Origin: JAICWP01 sp035252015
GTDB taxonomy: Bacteria; Acidobacteriota; Terriglobia; Terriglobales; Acidobacteriaceae
Direction of reading: 5' to 3'
Assembly: GCA_035252015.1 (NCBI GenBank)
Contig: DATFDP010000223.1
Span: 18,649 to 82,648, forward strand
Length of the DNA stretch: 64,000 bases
Position 1 is the stretch's first letter, and every line of letters begins with the position of its first letter. The notes beneath the pieces are model-generated. The model ran no database searches. It was not told the DNA's origin and saw nothing but the letters and a program-made list of their open reading frames with translations. Made by a program: the position numbers and the translations under genes. Shown in pieces: positions 17,382 through 26,221 of this stretch.

Positions 17382-18868
17382 GGAGCTTGGGAGGCCTGGG
17401 GCTTTGGAGTTGCCGCCAGGCTGGGGAGGTTAGAAGCGTTCCAGCCTCCACCCAGCGCCTGGATAAGCAGAACCGTGGCTGCCATCCGGCGTCCCAGAAT
17501 GTTCACACCGGCGACCTCGTTGGTCAGCGCCACGTTTTGCGCAGTAATCACCTCCAGGTAGCTGGTGACCCCGCCCTTGTAGCGATTGGTAGCAGTGGCA
17601 AGTGCCTTCTGCGCGGCGGCAACGGCTTCGCCCTGCACCTGCGCTTCCTGCTCCAGCAACGATATGGCGTTCAACTCGTCCTCCACCTGCTGAAAGCCGG
17701 TGAGCACGGTCTCGCGGTAGTTCGCCACCGTCTGATCGTAAGCCGCGCGCGCCTGCTCGGTGAGGGCGCGCCGCCGGCCCACGTCGAAGAGAGTGGCCGC
17801 CGCGGCAGGCCCCGCTGACCAGAAAAGGCTCGGGCCGGAAATCAAAGTTGTGATGCTTCCGCTTTCAAATCCCGCCGACGCCGCCAGATTCAGCACTGGA
17901 TAATAAGCACTGGTTGCAATCCCCACCTGGGAATTAGCGGCTGCCACCCGGCGCTCAGCTTCGGCAACATCCGGCCGCCGCTCCAGCAACTCGGATGGCA
18001 AGCCCAAAGGAATGTTCGGTGGAGGCGTACTCAGGGGCAAAGGCGGCAAGGTGAACGACGGCGCCGGAGTTCCCACCAGCGTGGCTACGGCGTGCTCATA
18101 TTGCGCCCGCAGAACGCCCACATCAATGGCCTGAGCGCGCGTCGCGTCCAGTTGCGCCTGGGCCTGCTGGACATCAAGGCCAGAGGCGAGCCCGCCCTGG
18201 TAGCGGTTTTGCGTGAGTTGCAGGGCGCGCTGATAGTCGGCCACGGTGGAGTTCAGCAGTTGCTCTTCGGCGTCTAGGCTGCGCGCCTGGAAATAATCAA
18301 GCGCCAAGTCGGCGTGCATGGCCAGGTTGACCGCAGCCAGATCCGCGGCGCTGGCCTGCGCCTGCTCCCGGCTGGCTTCCACCGTCTTCCGCACCCGTCC
18401 CCATACATCGGCCTGATAAGACAGAGTGACGGGCAGCATCAAGTCCGTGAATGTCCTGCCCGACAGCGTGGTGCTGCGCGGCTGCCGATTTTCTGAAGTA
18501 TGAGCGCGGGTAGCCGAAGCTCCGCCGGTGATGGTTGGATAATAATCGGCGCGATAGTAGCGCAGCTGAGCGCGCGCCTGGCGGAACTGCGCCTCCGCCG
18601 CTTTCAGGTTCTGGTTGGAAACATTGACCTGCTGCTCCAGCGTGTTTAACTGCGGGTCATTAAAAATTGTCCACCAGTCTCCGCCTAAAGCTTGTTCGCT
18701 GGGCTGCGCCTGTTTCCAGGCTCCCGTCTCTTTGTAGGCCGGCGGAACCGGCGTAGTTGGGCGGGAGTACCGTGGCCCAACGGTGCAGCCCAGCGTCACA
18801 AGCAGGGCCGCGCATGCACTTGCGAAAGCCGCGTGCCTCATGGACGGCGACTTGGAACGAGCTTTCAC
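17378..18868 (-). CDS. RND efflux outer-membrane lipoprotein (OprM/NodT type)
   Basis: 496 residues. A lipoprotein signal ends at LVTLGC with Cys28. The OEP domain appears twice: a first half with LGGDWWTIFNDPQLNTLEQQVNVSNQNLKAAEAQ, YYPTITGGASATR and VTLSYQADVWGRVR, and a second half with LPSELLERRPDVAEAERRVAAANSQVGIATSAYYPVLNLAASAG. This is the trimeric TolC-like channel of tripartite pumps. Its start overlaps the adaptor gene stop by 4 bases (ATGA), so it is the third gene of the leftward RND operon. The lipidation and NodT-type motifs make the assignment firm; the exported compound is unknown. Confidence 0.93.
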   Translation of the reverse strand: MKARSKSPSMRHAAFASACAALLVTLGCTVGPRYSRPTTPVPPAYKETGAWKQAQPSEQALGGDWWTIFNDPQLNTLEQQVNVSNQNLKAAEAQFRQARAQLRYYRADYYPTITGGASATRAHTSENRQPRSTTLSGRTFTDLMLPVTLSYQADVWGRVRKTVEASREQAQASAADLAAVNLAMHADLALDYFQARSLDAEEQLLNSTVADYQRALQLTQNRYQGGLASGLDVQQAQAQLDATRAQAIDVGVLRAQYEHAVATLVGTPAPSFTLPPLPLSTPPPNIPLGLPSELLERRPDVAEAERRVAAANSQVGIATSAYYPVLNLAASAGFESGSITTLISGPSLFWSAGPAAAATLFDVGRRRALTEQARAAYDQTVANYRETVLTGFQQVEDELNAISLLEQEAQVQGEAVAAAQKALATATNRYKGGVTSYLEVITAQNVALTNEVAGVNILGRRMAATVLLIQALGGGWNASNLPSLAATPKPQASQAP

Positions 18869-20091
18869 TCTTGGCTGTCCTGCACGGTGGGCGGATGAGA
18901 AGGCTGTGTGTTGGAGTTCCTCACCACCACGCTTTCACCAGCCTCGAGCGAATCCGGCGGGTTAATTACCACCGCATCTTGCTGCGAAAGCCCGGCGAGC
19001 ACTTCCACGCTATTGCCAAAGTCGCGGCCGATGGTCAGTTTCTGCAGCCGGATGCGGTTGTCCGGGCCGACCACCGCCGCCAATGTGCCTTGCGGCCGAA
19101 ACAGCAGCGCATTGATGGGCAGGTTGAGCCGCTTCGTTACTGATTCTGCGGCGAAATGAACTTCAGCGTAGGCGCCCGGCATGAGAGCGCCCGTGGGATT
19201 GGGCACATCCACCTCGGTGAGCAGGGTGCGCGTGCTGGGGTCAATTGCGTCGGCGGTGCGCACCACCTGCCCGCAGAAACTGCGCCCGGGAGACTCGGTA
19301 AGCTGCAGGCAGGCGTTCAATCCCTTCCGCACTAATCGGCTGTCTGACTGCGGCACGGAAACATACACGCGCAGGGGATCGGTCTGAGACAAATCGAACA
19401 TCTCGCGGTTGCCGCCCGAGCCGCCACCGGCGTTGATCAGGTAACCGATGTCGACATTGCGGCGCGTTACCACGCCGGAGAAAGGCGCATAAACATGCTT
19501 GAATGATTCCAGTTCCGCCAGACGCTTGACGTTTGCCTCCGCCGATTGAACCGCCGCCTGCTTGGCCGCATCGTCGCCAATGGCATTATCCACTTCCTGT
19601 TTTGAAACTGAATCGGTGTTAAGCAGGCCCTGGTATCTCTCCGCCGTGATGGCTGCCAGTTTGGCGTTGGCCCTGGCAGTGGCCAGCTCGGCGCGCGCCT
19701 GCGCCAGTTGCTGATCAACTTCGGGCGTGTCTGTTTCCGCCAGCAACTCGCCTTTTTTTACGCGGCTGCCAATGTCCTTGTACCAGGCCTTCAAATAGCC
19801 GTTAGTACGGGCATAAATAGGCGACTGCACGTAGGCTTCGATAGTGGCCGGCAAAACCAGTTCGGATTCGCCACCCTCGGGTGTGGCATGGATTACCGAG
19901 ACGTAAGGAACCGCCATCTGCTCCGTCTGCTTGGCCAGCACGCGGCGCTCGGCCCGGCGCTGCGTGATGCTGTAAAGAGCAAAAACCAGCAGGACTAAGG
20001 CGGCGATCACCAACACGCCCACGGCGCGGCGCGCCCGGTGCTGCCGGGTTGCCGCTTCGTCGTGCTGCAGGTCCTTTAGGGTGTGGTCCAT
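18865..20091 (-). CDS. RND efflux periplasmic adaptor (membrane fusion protein)
   Basis: 408 residues. One N-terminal membrane helix (about 25-45) anchors the protein. The lipoyl-like half motif IYARTNGYLKAWYKDIGSRVKKGELLAETDTPEVDQQLAQA (about 92-132) is classic HlyD/AcrA, followed by a coiled-coil hairpin (about 120-195) and the second lipoyl half FSGVVTRRNVDIGYLI. The beta-barrel and membrane-proximal domains follow (TLLTEVDVPNPTGALMPGAYAEV). It sits 6 bases downstream of the permease and overlaps the outer-membrane factor, completing a tripartite pump. Confidence 0.93.
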   Translation of the reverse strand: MDHTLKDLQHDEAATRQHRARRAVGVLVIAALVLLVFALYSITQRRAERRVLAKQTEQMAVPYVSVIHATPEGGESELVLPATIEAYVQSPIYARTNGYLKAWYKDIGSRVKKGELLAETDTPEVDQQLAQARAELATARANAKLAAITAERYQGLLNTDSVSKQEVDNAIGDDAAKQAAVQSAEANVKRLAELESFKHVYAPFSGVVTRRNVDIGYLINAGGGSGGNREMFDLSQTDPLRVYVSVPQSDSRLVRKGLNACLQLTESPGRSFCGQVVRTADAIDPSTRTLLTEVDVPNPTGALMPGAYAEVHFAAESVTKRLNLPINALLFRPQGTLAAVVGPDNRIRLQKLTIGRDFGNSVEVLAGLSQQDAVVINPPDSLEAGESVVVRNSNTQPSHPPTVQDSQE

Positions 20092-20097
20092 TTTTCT

Positions 20098-23000
20098 TCA
20101 GTAGTTTTCTTCCGGCACCAGATCCGCCGCTCCTGCCGCGCTCATCCGCGATCCGGGCCGAGTGCGGCGGTGCACGATGGAAAACACGCAGGGCACAAAG
20201 AATAAGGTAGCAAATGTTGCCACCATCAAGCCTCCGATCACAGCGCGGCCTAGAGGCGCGTTCTGCTCGCCGCCTTCGCCCAGCCCTAGCGCCATGGGCA
20301 ACATGCCGATAATCATGGCCAGAGCGGTCATCAGCACCGGCCGCATGCGGATATAGCCGGCTTCCAGAGCGGCGGCGGTGGAGTTCAATCCTTCGCGCAT
20401 GCGCTCGCGGGCGAATGACACCATAAGAATGCTGTTGGCCGTCGCCACTCCCATGCACATGATCGTGCCGGTCAGCGAAGGCACGCTCAGAGTGGTATGC
20501 GTGACCAGCAGTATCCAGACAATGCCCGCCAATGCCCCAGGCAACGCAGTAATGATGATGAACGGGTCCAGCCAGGATTGGAAGTTGAGGACAATCAGCA
20601 GGTAAACCAGCACGATCGCGACCAGCACGCCGGCCGCCAGTCCGACGAATGACGTGGTCATCGTATTCACCTGGCCGCGCACTTCCAGCTGGGTGCCGCG
20701 CGGCAGACGCTGATGGTAGTTGTTGAGAATTTTCTGCACGTCAGCAGCGACGCCGCCCAGGTCGCGCCGCTCTACCGAGGCAAACACATCCACCATTGGC
20801 TGGGCGTCGTAATGCGATACGACCACCGGTTCCGCCTGCAGGCTGGTCCTCACCAGGTTGCCCAAAACTTGTGGCTGGGCAGCGCCGGCCGGGCGAACAG
20901 GGATGTTCTCCAGCGCCTGCATGGAATCCACCTTGTACTGGGGCACCTGCACGGCCACGCTGTATTCGATTCCTGTCCTGGGGTTTACCCAGAATGAAGG
21001 TGCGGTCTGGAAGCTTGAACTCAACGTGAGGAGCAGGCTCTGGGCTACATCTACCTGTGAAAGGCCTACTGATTGGGCGCGAGTACGATTAACGTCCAGG
21101 AAAACCGTCGGCTGGGAAAGCAATTGCTGAACGTGAACGTCCACCGCGCCGGGCACGTGCTGGATGCGATTGGCGATTTCCTGAGCCAGCATGTAATTGG
21201 CGTTGCGGTTGGGGCCGATCAACTGAATGTCGATGGGCGCGGGCACCCCAAAATTTAAAATCTGGCTGACAATGTCGGCCGGCTGGAAGAAGAACTGCGT
21301 TCCGGGGAAGTTTTTGGGCAGACGCGCGCGCAATTCGTCAATGTAATGGACGGTTGGGAAGCGGTGTCCCGGCCGCAGCGAGATCAGGATTTCGGCGTCA
21401 GAGGTGCCGATGGTTCCGGAGTTGCTGTAAGACATGTTGATGGCACTGTAGGGCAGGCCGACGTTGTCCAGCACATTGGCCAAATCTTCGGGCGGAATCA
21501 CCTGCCGGATCAGGTTGTCCACCTGGTCGCACTCGCGGGCGGTTTCCTCCACCCGCTGCGCCACCGGCCCACGCAGGTGCAGGCGGACGAGGCCGGCGTC
21601 CACACTGGGAAAGAAGTCGCGGCCCACAATGAGGAGGAGGGGCGCCGAAAGCAGACAGAATCCCACGAACACCAAGACGAACGCACGCGAATGGTCCAGG
21701 GTGAACTGCAGCCATCCGCGGTAGCTGGCACGCATGCGGTCGAAGCCGTGTGCGAACCGGCGCTGCATGCGGGAAAAGATGTCCCTGCCGGTGGCGAACT
21801 CCTCGCCGCGATGGCCGCGAAGCAGGTACATGGCCAGAGTTGGCACTAGCGTGCGCGAAAGCAGGTAAGAGGCCAGCATGGCGAAGACCACGGCTTCGGC
21901 CAGCGGTACGAAGAGGTATTTAGCCACGCCGGTCAGGAAGAACATGGGCACAAACACAATGCAGATGCACAGCGTGGAGACGAAGGCCGGCACTGCGATC
22001 TGCTGTGCGCCATCCAGAATGGCGCGCACCGTTTGCTTCCCCTGGGCCAGGTTGCGGTTGATGTTTTCGATTTCCACGGTGGCATCGTCCACCAGGATGC
22101 CGACCGCGAGCGCCAGTCCACCCAGCGTCATGATGTTGATGCTCTCGCCCAGCGCGCTCAGGATGCAGATGGAAACCAGAATGGAGAGCGGAATAGAGAC
22201 CGCGATGATGAGCGTGCTCCGCCAGTTTCCCAGGAACAGCAGGATCATCAGCGCCGTCATGCAGGCGGCGATAAGGGCTTCGCGGATCACCCCCTGCACC
22301 GCGGCGCGCACAAAGATGGACTGGTCAAACAAGGGCGTCATCACCAGTTGCCGAGGCAGGGTTGCGGCGATGACTGGCAGCATGCCCTTAACGCGGGAGA
22401 CAATGTCGAGCGTAGAGGTGCCGCCGGTTTTGTAAATGCTGAGCAGCACGCCGCGCTGGCCGTCCATGCGCACGATGTTGGTCTGCGGTGAGAAGCCGTC
22501 GCTCACATAGGCCACGTCGCGCAGGTAGATGGTCGCCCCGTTCACCGTTTTGATAGGCAGGCTGTTCAGTTCCGCGATGGTTTGTGGGCTGCTGTTCATT
22601 TCCACGTTATATTCCGTGGAACCGAGCTTGACCGTGCCCGAAGGCAAAATCAGATTCTGTGCGTTCACCGCGTCAATAACGTCTACGGGCGAAAGCCCCT
22701 TTGCATGCAGTGCGGGAATGTCGAGATTTACCGCGACCAGGCGCTGCTTGCCGCCGTAGGGGAAGGTGATCGCCGCCCCCGGAACCGTGGCCATACGGTT
22801 GCGGATGAAGTTCTGTCCGTAGTCATTCAGTTGCTGCTCAGAGAGGCCTTCGCCGCGCAGTCCCAGTTGCAGCACCGGCACCGTGGACGCGGAGTAGATG
22901 ATGATGAGTGGCGGGTTGGTGCCCGGCGGCATCTGGCGTATGACTGTCTGCGAGATGGAGGTCACCTGGGAAAGCGCGGTTTGAATGTTCGCCCCCGGCT

Positions 23001-23289
23001 GGAAGAACACCTTGATGAAGGACCGCCCCACCACCGTCTGCGACTCAATGTGCTCGATGTTGTTTACGGTGGTGGTCAGCGAGCGTTCATAGCTGGAGAC
23101 GATGCGGTGCTCCATCTCCAGCGGAGAAAGCCCGCTGTAGTTCCAGACAATGGTGATTACCGGGATGTTGATTTCCGGGAGGATATCAATCGCGGTGCGC
23201 AGCAGGACAAAGGGGAAGATGAAGATGATGACCAGCGCCAATACGATGAACGTATAGGGCCGGTTCAGCGCGATTCGTACGATCCACAT
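20098..23289 (-). CDS. RND family efflux permease (AcrB/MexB-like)
   Basis: 1063 residues, full RND length, with the usual 12-helix layout: one helix at the N-terminus (about 10-30), a periplasmic domain, helices 2-6 (about 335-485), helix 7 near 525-545, a second periplasmic domain, and helices 8-12 (about 870-1040). The proton-relay pair is present in helix 4: AVGILVDDATVEIENINR. LALVIIFIFPFVLLRTAIDILPEINIP and DFFPSVDAG are family signatures. It is the first gene of the operon. A perfect 11-base inverted repeat lies 10 bases before its ATG. Substrate cannot be read from the sequence; it lacks the extra Met residues expected of Cu/Ag CusA pumps. Confidence 0.95.
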   Translation of the reverse strand: MWIVRIALNRPYTFIVLALVIIFIFPFVLLRTAIDILPEINIPVITIVWNYSGLSPLEMEHRIVSSYERSLTTTVNNIEHIESQTVVGRSFIKVFFQPGANIQTALSQVTSISQTVIRQMPPGTNPPLIIIYSASTVPVLQLGLRGEGLSEQQLNDYGQNFIRNRMATVPGAAITFPYGGKQRLVAVNLDIPALHAKGLSPVDVIDAVNAQNLILPSGTVKLGSTEYNVEMNSSPQTIAELNSLPIKTVNGATIYLRDVAYVSDGFSPQTNIVRMDGQRGVLLSIYKTGGTSTLDIVSRVKGMLPVIAATLPRQLVMTPLFDQSIFVRAAVQGVIREALIAACMTALMILLFLGNWRSTLIIAVSIPLSILVSICILSALGESINIMTLGGLALAVGILVDDATVEIENINRNLAQGKQTVRAILDGAQQIAVPAFVSTLCICIVFVPMFFLTGVAKYLFVPLAEAVVFAMLASYLLSRTLVPTLAMYLLRGHRGEEFATGRDIFSRMQRRFAHGFDRMRASYRGWLQFTLDHSRAFVLVFVGFCLLSAPLLLIVGRDFFPSVDAGLVRLHLRGPVAQRVEETARECDQVDNLIRQVIPPEDLANVLDNVGLPYSAINMSYSNSGTIGTSDAEILISLRPGHRFPTVHYIDELRARLPKNFPGTQFFFQPADIVSQILNFGVPAPIDIQLIGPNRNANYMLAQEIANRIQHVPGAVDVHVQQLLSQPTVFLDVNRTRAQSVGLSQVDVAQSLLLTLSSSFQTAPSFWVNPRTGIEYSVAVQVPQYKVDSMQALENIPVRPAGAAQPQVLGNLVRTSLQAEPVVVSHYDAQPMVDVFASVERRDLGGVAADVQKILNNYHQRLPRGTQLEVRGQVNTMTTSFVGLAAGVLVAIVLVYLLIVLNFQSWLDPFIIITALPGALAGIVWILLVTHTTLSVPSLTGTIMCMGVATANSILMVSFARERMREGLNSTAAALEAGYIRMRPVLMTALAMIIGMLPMALGLGEGGEQNAPLGRAVIGGLMVATFATLFFVPCVFSIVHRRTRPGSRMSAAGAADLVPEENY

Positions 23290-23299
23290 GGGTAATTCG

Positions 23300-23329
23300 A
23301 CACCCGCTTACCACCGTCTAAGCGGGTGT
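23300..23329 (-). promoter_or_regulatory. Perfect 11-bp inverted repeat in the leader of the RND operon
   Basis: ACACCCGCTTA and TAAGCGGGTGT flank an 8-base loop, ending 10 bases from the RND permease ATG. On the plus strand it is followed by TTTTG like a terminator, but no rightward gene ends here. For the leftward operon it lies over the expected ribosome-binding region. It is either an operator for a repressor or a leader hairpin affecting translation. The rest of the 23290-23427 gap shows no clear promoter. Confidence 0.45.
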
Positions 23330-23427
23330 TTTGATTGTAATTAGGCGGCCTGGAGCCCAATGTAAAGATTTGTAATCCCCGCGGGTATCGGCCGTCTTGC
23401 CCGCCAGCAGCCGCTCTTCCCGCAGTC

Positions 23428-24735
23428 TCAGTTTCCTGCCACGCGAACCTGCTCTGGCTGCGTTGTGGCCGCCACCGCGGGAATAGTCAGGCTATCTCGC
23501 AGATCCGCCCCGGTCAGTTCCCCCTCCCAGCGGCTGATCACCAAGGTGGCCACGCCATTCCCCACCACGTTGGTCAGGGCGCGGCATTCGCTCATGAATT
23601 TGTCCACGCCGAGCAGCAGGGCCAAGGCCTGAATGGGTATCGAGGGCACGGCCGCCAGAGTCGCCGCCAGCGTGACAAAGCCATTTCCGGTCACGCCCGA
23701 GCCGCCCTTAGAGGCGATCATGGCGAACAGCAGAATCCCCAACTCCTGCACCAGCGTAAGGTGGGTGTTGGTCGCCTGCGCGAGGAACAGCACCGAAAGC
23801 GTCATGTAGATGTTCGTACCATCGGTGTTGAAGCTGTACCCGGTCGGGAACACCAGTCCAACGACCGAGGCAGACGCGCCCAGGCGCTCCAGCTTCTGCA
23901 TCATGTCGGGCAGGACGGTTTCTGAGGAGCTGGTGCCCAGCACGATGAGCAACTCGTCCTTGATGTACGCCAAAAACCGCAGGATCGAAAATCCAGTCAG
24001 GCGAGCGATGATCCCTAATACCAGCAGCACGAAGAGCGCACTGGTGAGATAAAACGTGCCGACCAATTGAGCCAGGTTGGACAGGGAGCTGATGCGATAA
24101 CGGCCAACCGTGAAGGCCATCGCCCCGAATGCTCCGATGGGCGCGGCTGTTACGATAATCCGCACGATAGCAAAGAATACTTTCCCGGCTGCTTCTACCG
24201 CGCGGTTGACCCGGGCTCCCACTTCGCCCAGACGGGCGAGCGCGAAGCCAGTAAGAATCGAGACCAGCAGAACCTGCAGCACGTCGCCGTGGACGAATGC
24301 GTCCACAAAGGTCTGTGGAATCGCGGCCAGCAAACGCCCAACAATTCCGACCTCCTTGGCTTGCCCGGCATAAGCCGTCACTGCCTTAGGATCGAGCGTT
24401 GCGGCGACGACGTTGAAGCCCACGCCTGGGTGCAGCAGGTGGCCGATCACCAGGCCGATCGCGAGGGCAAAGGTGGAGACCACCTCGAAGTACACCAGCG
24501 CCTTCACACCAATGCGGCCGACTTTCTTCAGGTCGCTCATGGAGGCGATCCCCTGCACCACGGTGCAGAACACCACCGGCGCAATCATCATACGGATGAG
24601 GGCGATGAAGGCGTCGCCCAGGGGCTTGCAGGCCACGCCTATCCGGGGAAACAGATGTCCCACCCCTATCCCCAGAAGGATGGCGATGATCACCTGCACG
24701 TACAGGGTCGTGTACCAGCGTTGGCGCCTCGGCAT
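23428..24735 (-). CDS. Dicarboxylate/amino-acid:cation symporter (DAACS, DctA/GltP-like)
   Basis: 435 residues with about eight membrane helices and two re-entrant loops. Family signatures: IRMMIAPVVFCTVVQGIASM near the N-terminus, the serine-rich loop GTSSSETVLPDMMQKLE, GYSFNTDGTNIYMTLSVLFLAQ (TM7 substrate/Na site), and SKGGSGVTGNGFVTLAATL (the second re-entrant loop). These transport C4-dicarboxylates, glutamate or aspartate with H+ or Na+. It lies upstream of the RND operon on the same strand, but a 138-bp gap separates them. It follows the D-2-hydroxyacid dehydrogenase end by about 110 bp with a repeat between, so it may supply the catabolic cluster at 24.8-30.4 kb (inference). Confidence 0.93.
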   Translation of the reverse strand: MPRRQRWYTTLYVQVIIAILLGIGVGHLFPRIGVACKPLGDAFIALIRMMIAPVVFCTVVQGIASMSDLKKVGRIGVKALVYFEVVSTFALAIGLVIGHLLHPGVGFNVVAATLDPKAVTAYAGQAKEVGIVGRLLAAIPQTFVDAFVHGDVLQVLLVSILTGFALARLGEVGARVNRAVEAAGKVFFAIVRIIVTAAPIGAFGAMAFTVGRYRISSLSNLAQLVGTFYLTSALFVLLVLGIIARLTGFSILRFLAYIKDELLIVLGTSSSETVLPDMMQKLERLGASASVVGLVFPTGYSFNTDGTNIYMTLSVLFLAQATNTHLTLVQELGILLFAMIASKGGSGVTGNGFVTLAATLAAVPSIPIQALALLLGVDKFMSECRALTNVVGNGVATLVISRWEGELTGADLRDSLTIPAVAATTQPEQVRVAGN

Positions 24736-24756
24736 AGTGCGCTTACCCTAACGTAC

Positions 24757-24820
24757 CTCAGGGGCTGAAGCCCGTATTTCAAACGCTCCTATACAGCACG
24801 GCTGAAGCCGTGCCCTTCCG
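24757..24820. repeat. Dispersed palindromic repeat (GGGCTGAAGCCC type)
   Basis: GGGGCTGAAGCCC followed 29 bases later by CACGGCTGAAGCCGTG, a longer perfect palindrome. Fills most of the gap between the symporter and dehydrogenase genes. Same family as 8334, 30438 and 55500. Confidence 0.6.
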
Positions 24821-24846
24821 AAAAACAGCGTCCGAGCGATGCCTGT

Positions 24847-25821
24847 TTAGTACACGCGATGCAAGGGCGGCTGCCCGGCAACCAGCACCCGTTCCACATT
24901 CGCCCACGCCGTCCGGAACAGAACTTCGGAAGCTTGCCGCGTGACACCTGCAATGTGCGGAGTGAGCCAGAGCCGGTCTGAACCTTCCGCCGCCAGTGCC
25001 AGCAGCGGATTGTCGGCTGCTGGCGGTTCGCTGGAGTAAACATCCACCGCCGCGCCGCCCAAATGGCCGGCACGCAAGTGGCTGGCCAGCGCCATCTCAT
25101 CCACCACGCCGCCGCGCGAAGCCTGCACCAGCACCGCGCCCGGCTTCATCTTTGCCAGTTGCCGTTCGCCGATCATGCCCTTGGTCTCCGGCAGCAGCGG
25201 CACGTGCAGGCTGACGAGGTCTGCGGTCTCCAGCAATTCGTGCAACGAGACAGGCCGCGCGCCTACCGCTTCCGCGGCTGCGCGATCGCGAGGCGCAGGA
25301 TCGTAATAGCACACCCGACAACCCATTTTGTGAAGAGCTGTCGCTACCGCTAGCCCAATTGCTCCCAGGCCCACCACGCCCGCCAGCAATCCCTCCAGGC
25401 CGCTGAAATTCGCGGCCACCAGGCTCTCCCGGCAATGGCCGTAGTTTCCCTTGCGAATTTCGGTATCGGCCCAGCACAACCGCCGCAATAGCACAACGGC
25501 CGCCGCCACCGCGTACTCCGCCACCGCCTTGTTGCTGGCGGCAGGAACATTCGCCACGGGGATGCCGAGGCGCTTCATCGTGGCCTCGTCGAGCCGATCC
25601 AGCCCGGCGCCGGTCACCTGCACCAACTGCAGCTTCGTGGCTTCAAACAGGGCGGGCGCAATGCGCGGACCCACGGCGGGAATGACCAATGCGCGCGCCT
25701 GCCTGACCATTTTGCCCAGGTCACAGCTGTCGGGCATGCGGTAAACGACCGCTAGCGAGGACGGCGGCAGCGCCCCCACTCGCGCGAAATCTGCTTCCGG
25801 CCGCAGACATACCACGTCCAT
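24847..25821 (-). CDS. D-isomer-specific 2-hydroxyacid dehydrogenase
   Basis: 324 residues. NAD-binding signature VGLGAIG (about 149-155) followed by the acidic residue of the second strand (YYDPAPRD). Catalytic triad positions are visible: Arg in VQASRGGVVDE, Glu in VDVYSSEPPAADNPL, and His in LTPHIAGVT. Length and layout fit phosphoglycerate dehydrogenase-like or hydroxypyruvate/glyoxylate reductases; the exact 2-oxoacid is unknown. It is the last gene of a leftward operon with the cupin (19-base gap), creatininase and Gfo/Idh genes. Confidence 0.9.
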   Translation of the reverse strand: MDVVCLRPEADFARVGALPPSSLAVVYRMPDSCDLGKMVRQARALVIPAVGPRIAPALFEATKLQLVQVTGAGLDRLDEATMKRLGIPVANVPAASNKAVAEYAVAAAVVLLRRLCWADTEIRKGNYGHCRESLVAANFSGLEGLLAGVVGLGAIGLAVATALHKMGCRVCYYDPAPRDRAAAEAVGARPVSLHELLETADLVSLHVPLLPETKGMIGERQLAKMKPGAVLVQASRGGVVDEMALASHLRAGHLGGAAVDVYSSEPPAADNPLLALAAEGSDRLWLTPHIAGVTRQASEVLFRTAWANVERVLVAGQPPLHRVY

Positions 25822-25840
25822 GCGATGGCCCCTGGACCGC

Positions 25841-26221
25841 CTAGGATCGAACCACAGGTTCCCTGGTACCCCCGGAAATGTCCGCCACTGGGAAAAAGCA
25901 CAACAGCAGCAGCGGCGCGTTGCCGGTGTTTCGAGTCACGTGCTTTTCTCCGGGTGGAACCAACAGGGCGTCTCCCGCTCGCAACTCGTAAGTGCCGCTC
26001 TCCGCGTGAGTCGTGCCCCGGCCCGACAGCACGTAAATACATTCTTCGAAATCATTGTGATGATGGGGCCCGCGCGGTGTTTCGCCCGGCGCGGGAACTG
26101 GTATCTCCACCAGTCGCAGGGTGACCGCCCGCGCTCCCTTCTCGCCGGAGACCAGCTCCAGCGCGGTGCGTCCTGGCAATCCCAGGCGCTTCGCCTCCGC
26201 CTGCGTACACACTCGCGCCAT
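25841..26221 (-). CDS. Small cupin protein
   Basis: 126 residues from ATG 26221, whose first base overlaps the creatininase stop (TGATG), so translation is coupled. A longer frame upstream lies inside the creatininase gene and was discarded. The single cupin_2 domain has PHHHNDFEECIYVLSGRG (motif 1: three His and a Glu) and LLVPPGEKHVTRNTG (motif 2: the last His). Such small metal-binding cupins serve as isomerases, lactone- or sugar-acid-modifying enzymes, or sensors. Placed between a creatininase-family hydrolase and a dehydrogenase, it is probably part of the same pathway. Confidence 0.85.
   Translation of the reverse strand: MARVCTQAEAKRLGLPGRTALELVSGEKGARAVTLRLVEIPVPAPGETPRGPHHHNDFEECIYVLSGRGTTHAESGTYELRAGDALLVPPGEKHVTRNTGNAPLLLLCFFPVADISGGTREPVVRS

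Noticed and set aside
23300..23334. The 11-bp inverted repeat as a rightward terminator
   Set aside because: It has a T-run on the plus strand, but no rightward gene ends anywhere near it.
25820..25900. GATCGAACC-like stretch as a possible tRNA
   Set aside because: No cloverleaf arms can be formed around it, and it lies at the end of the cupin gene.
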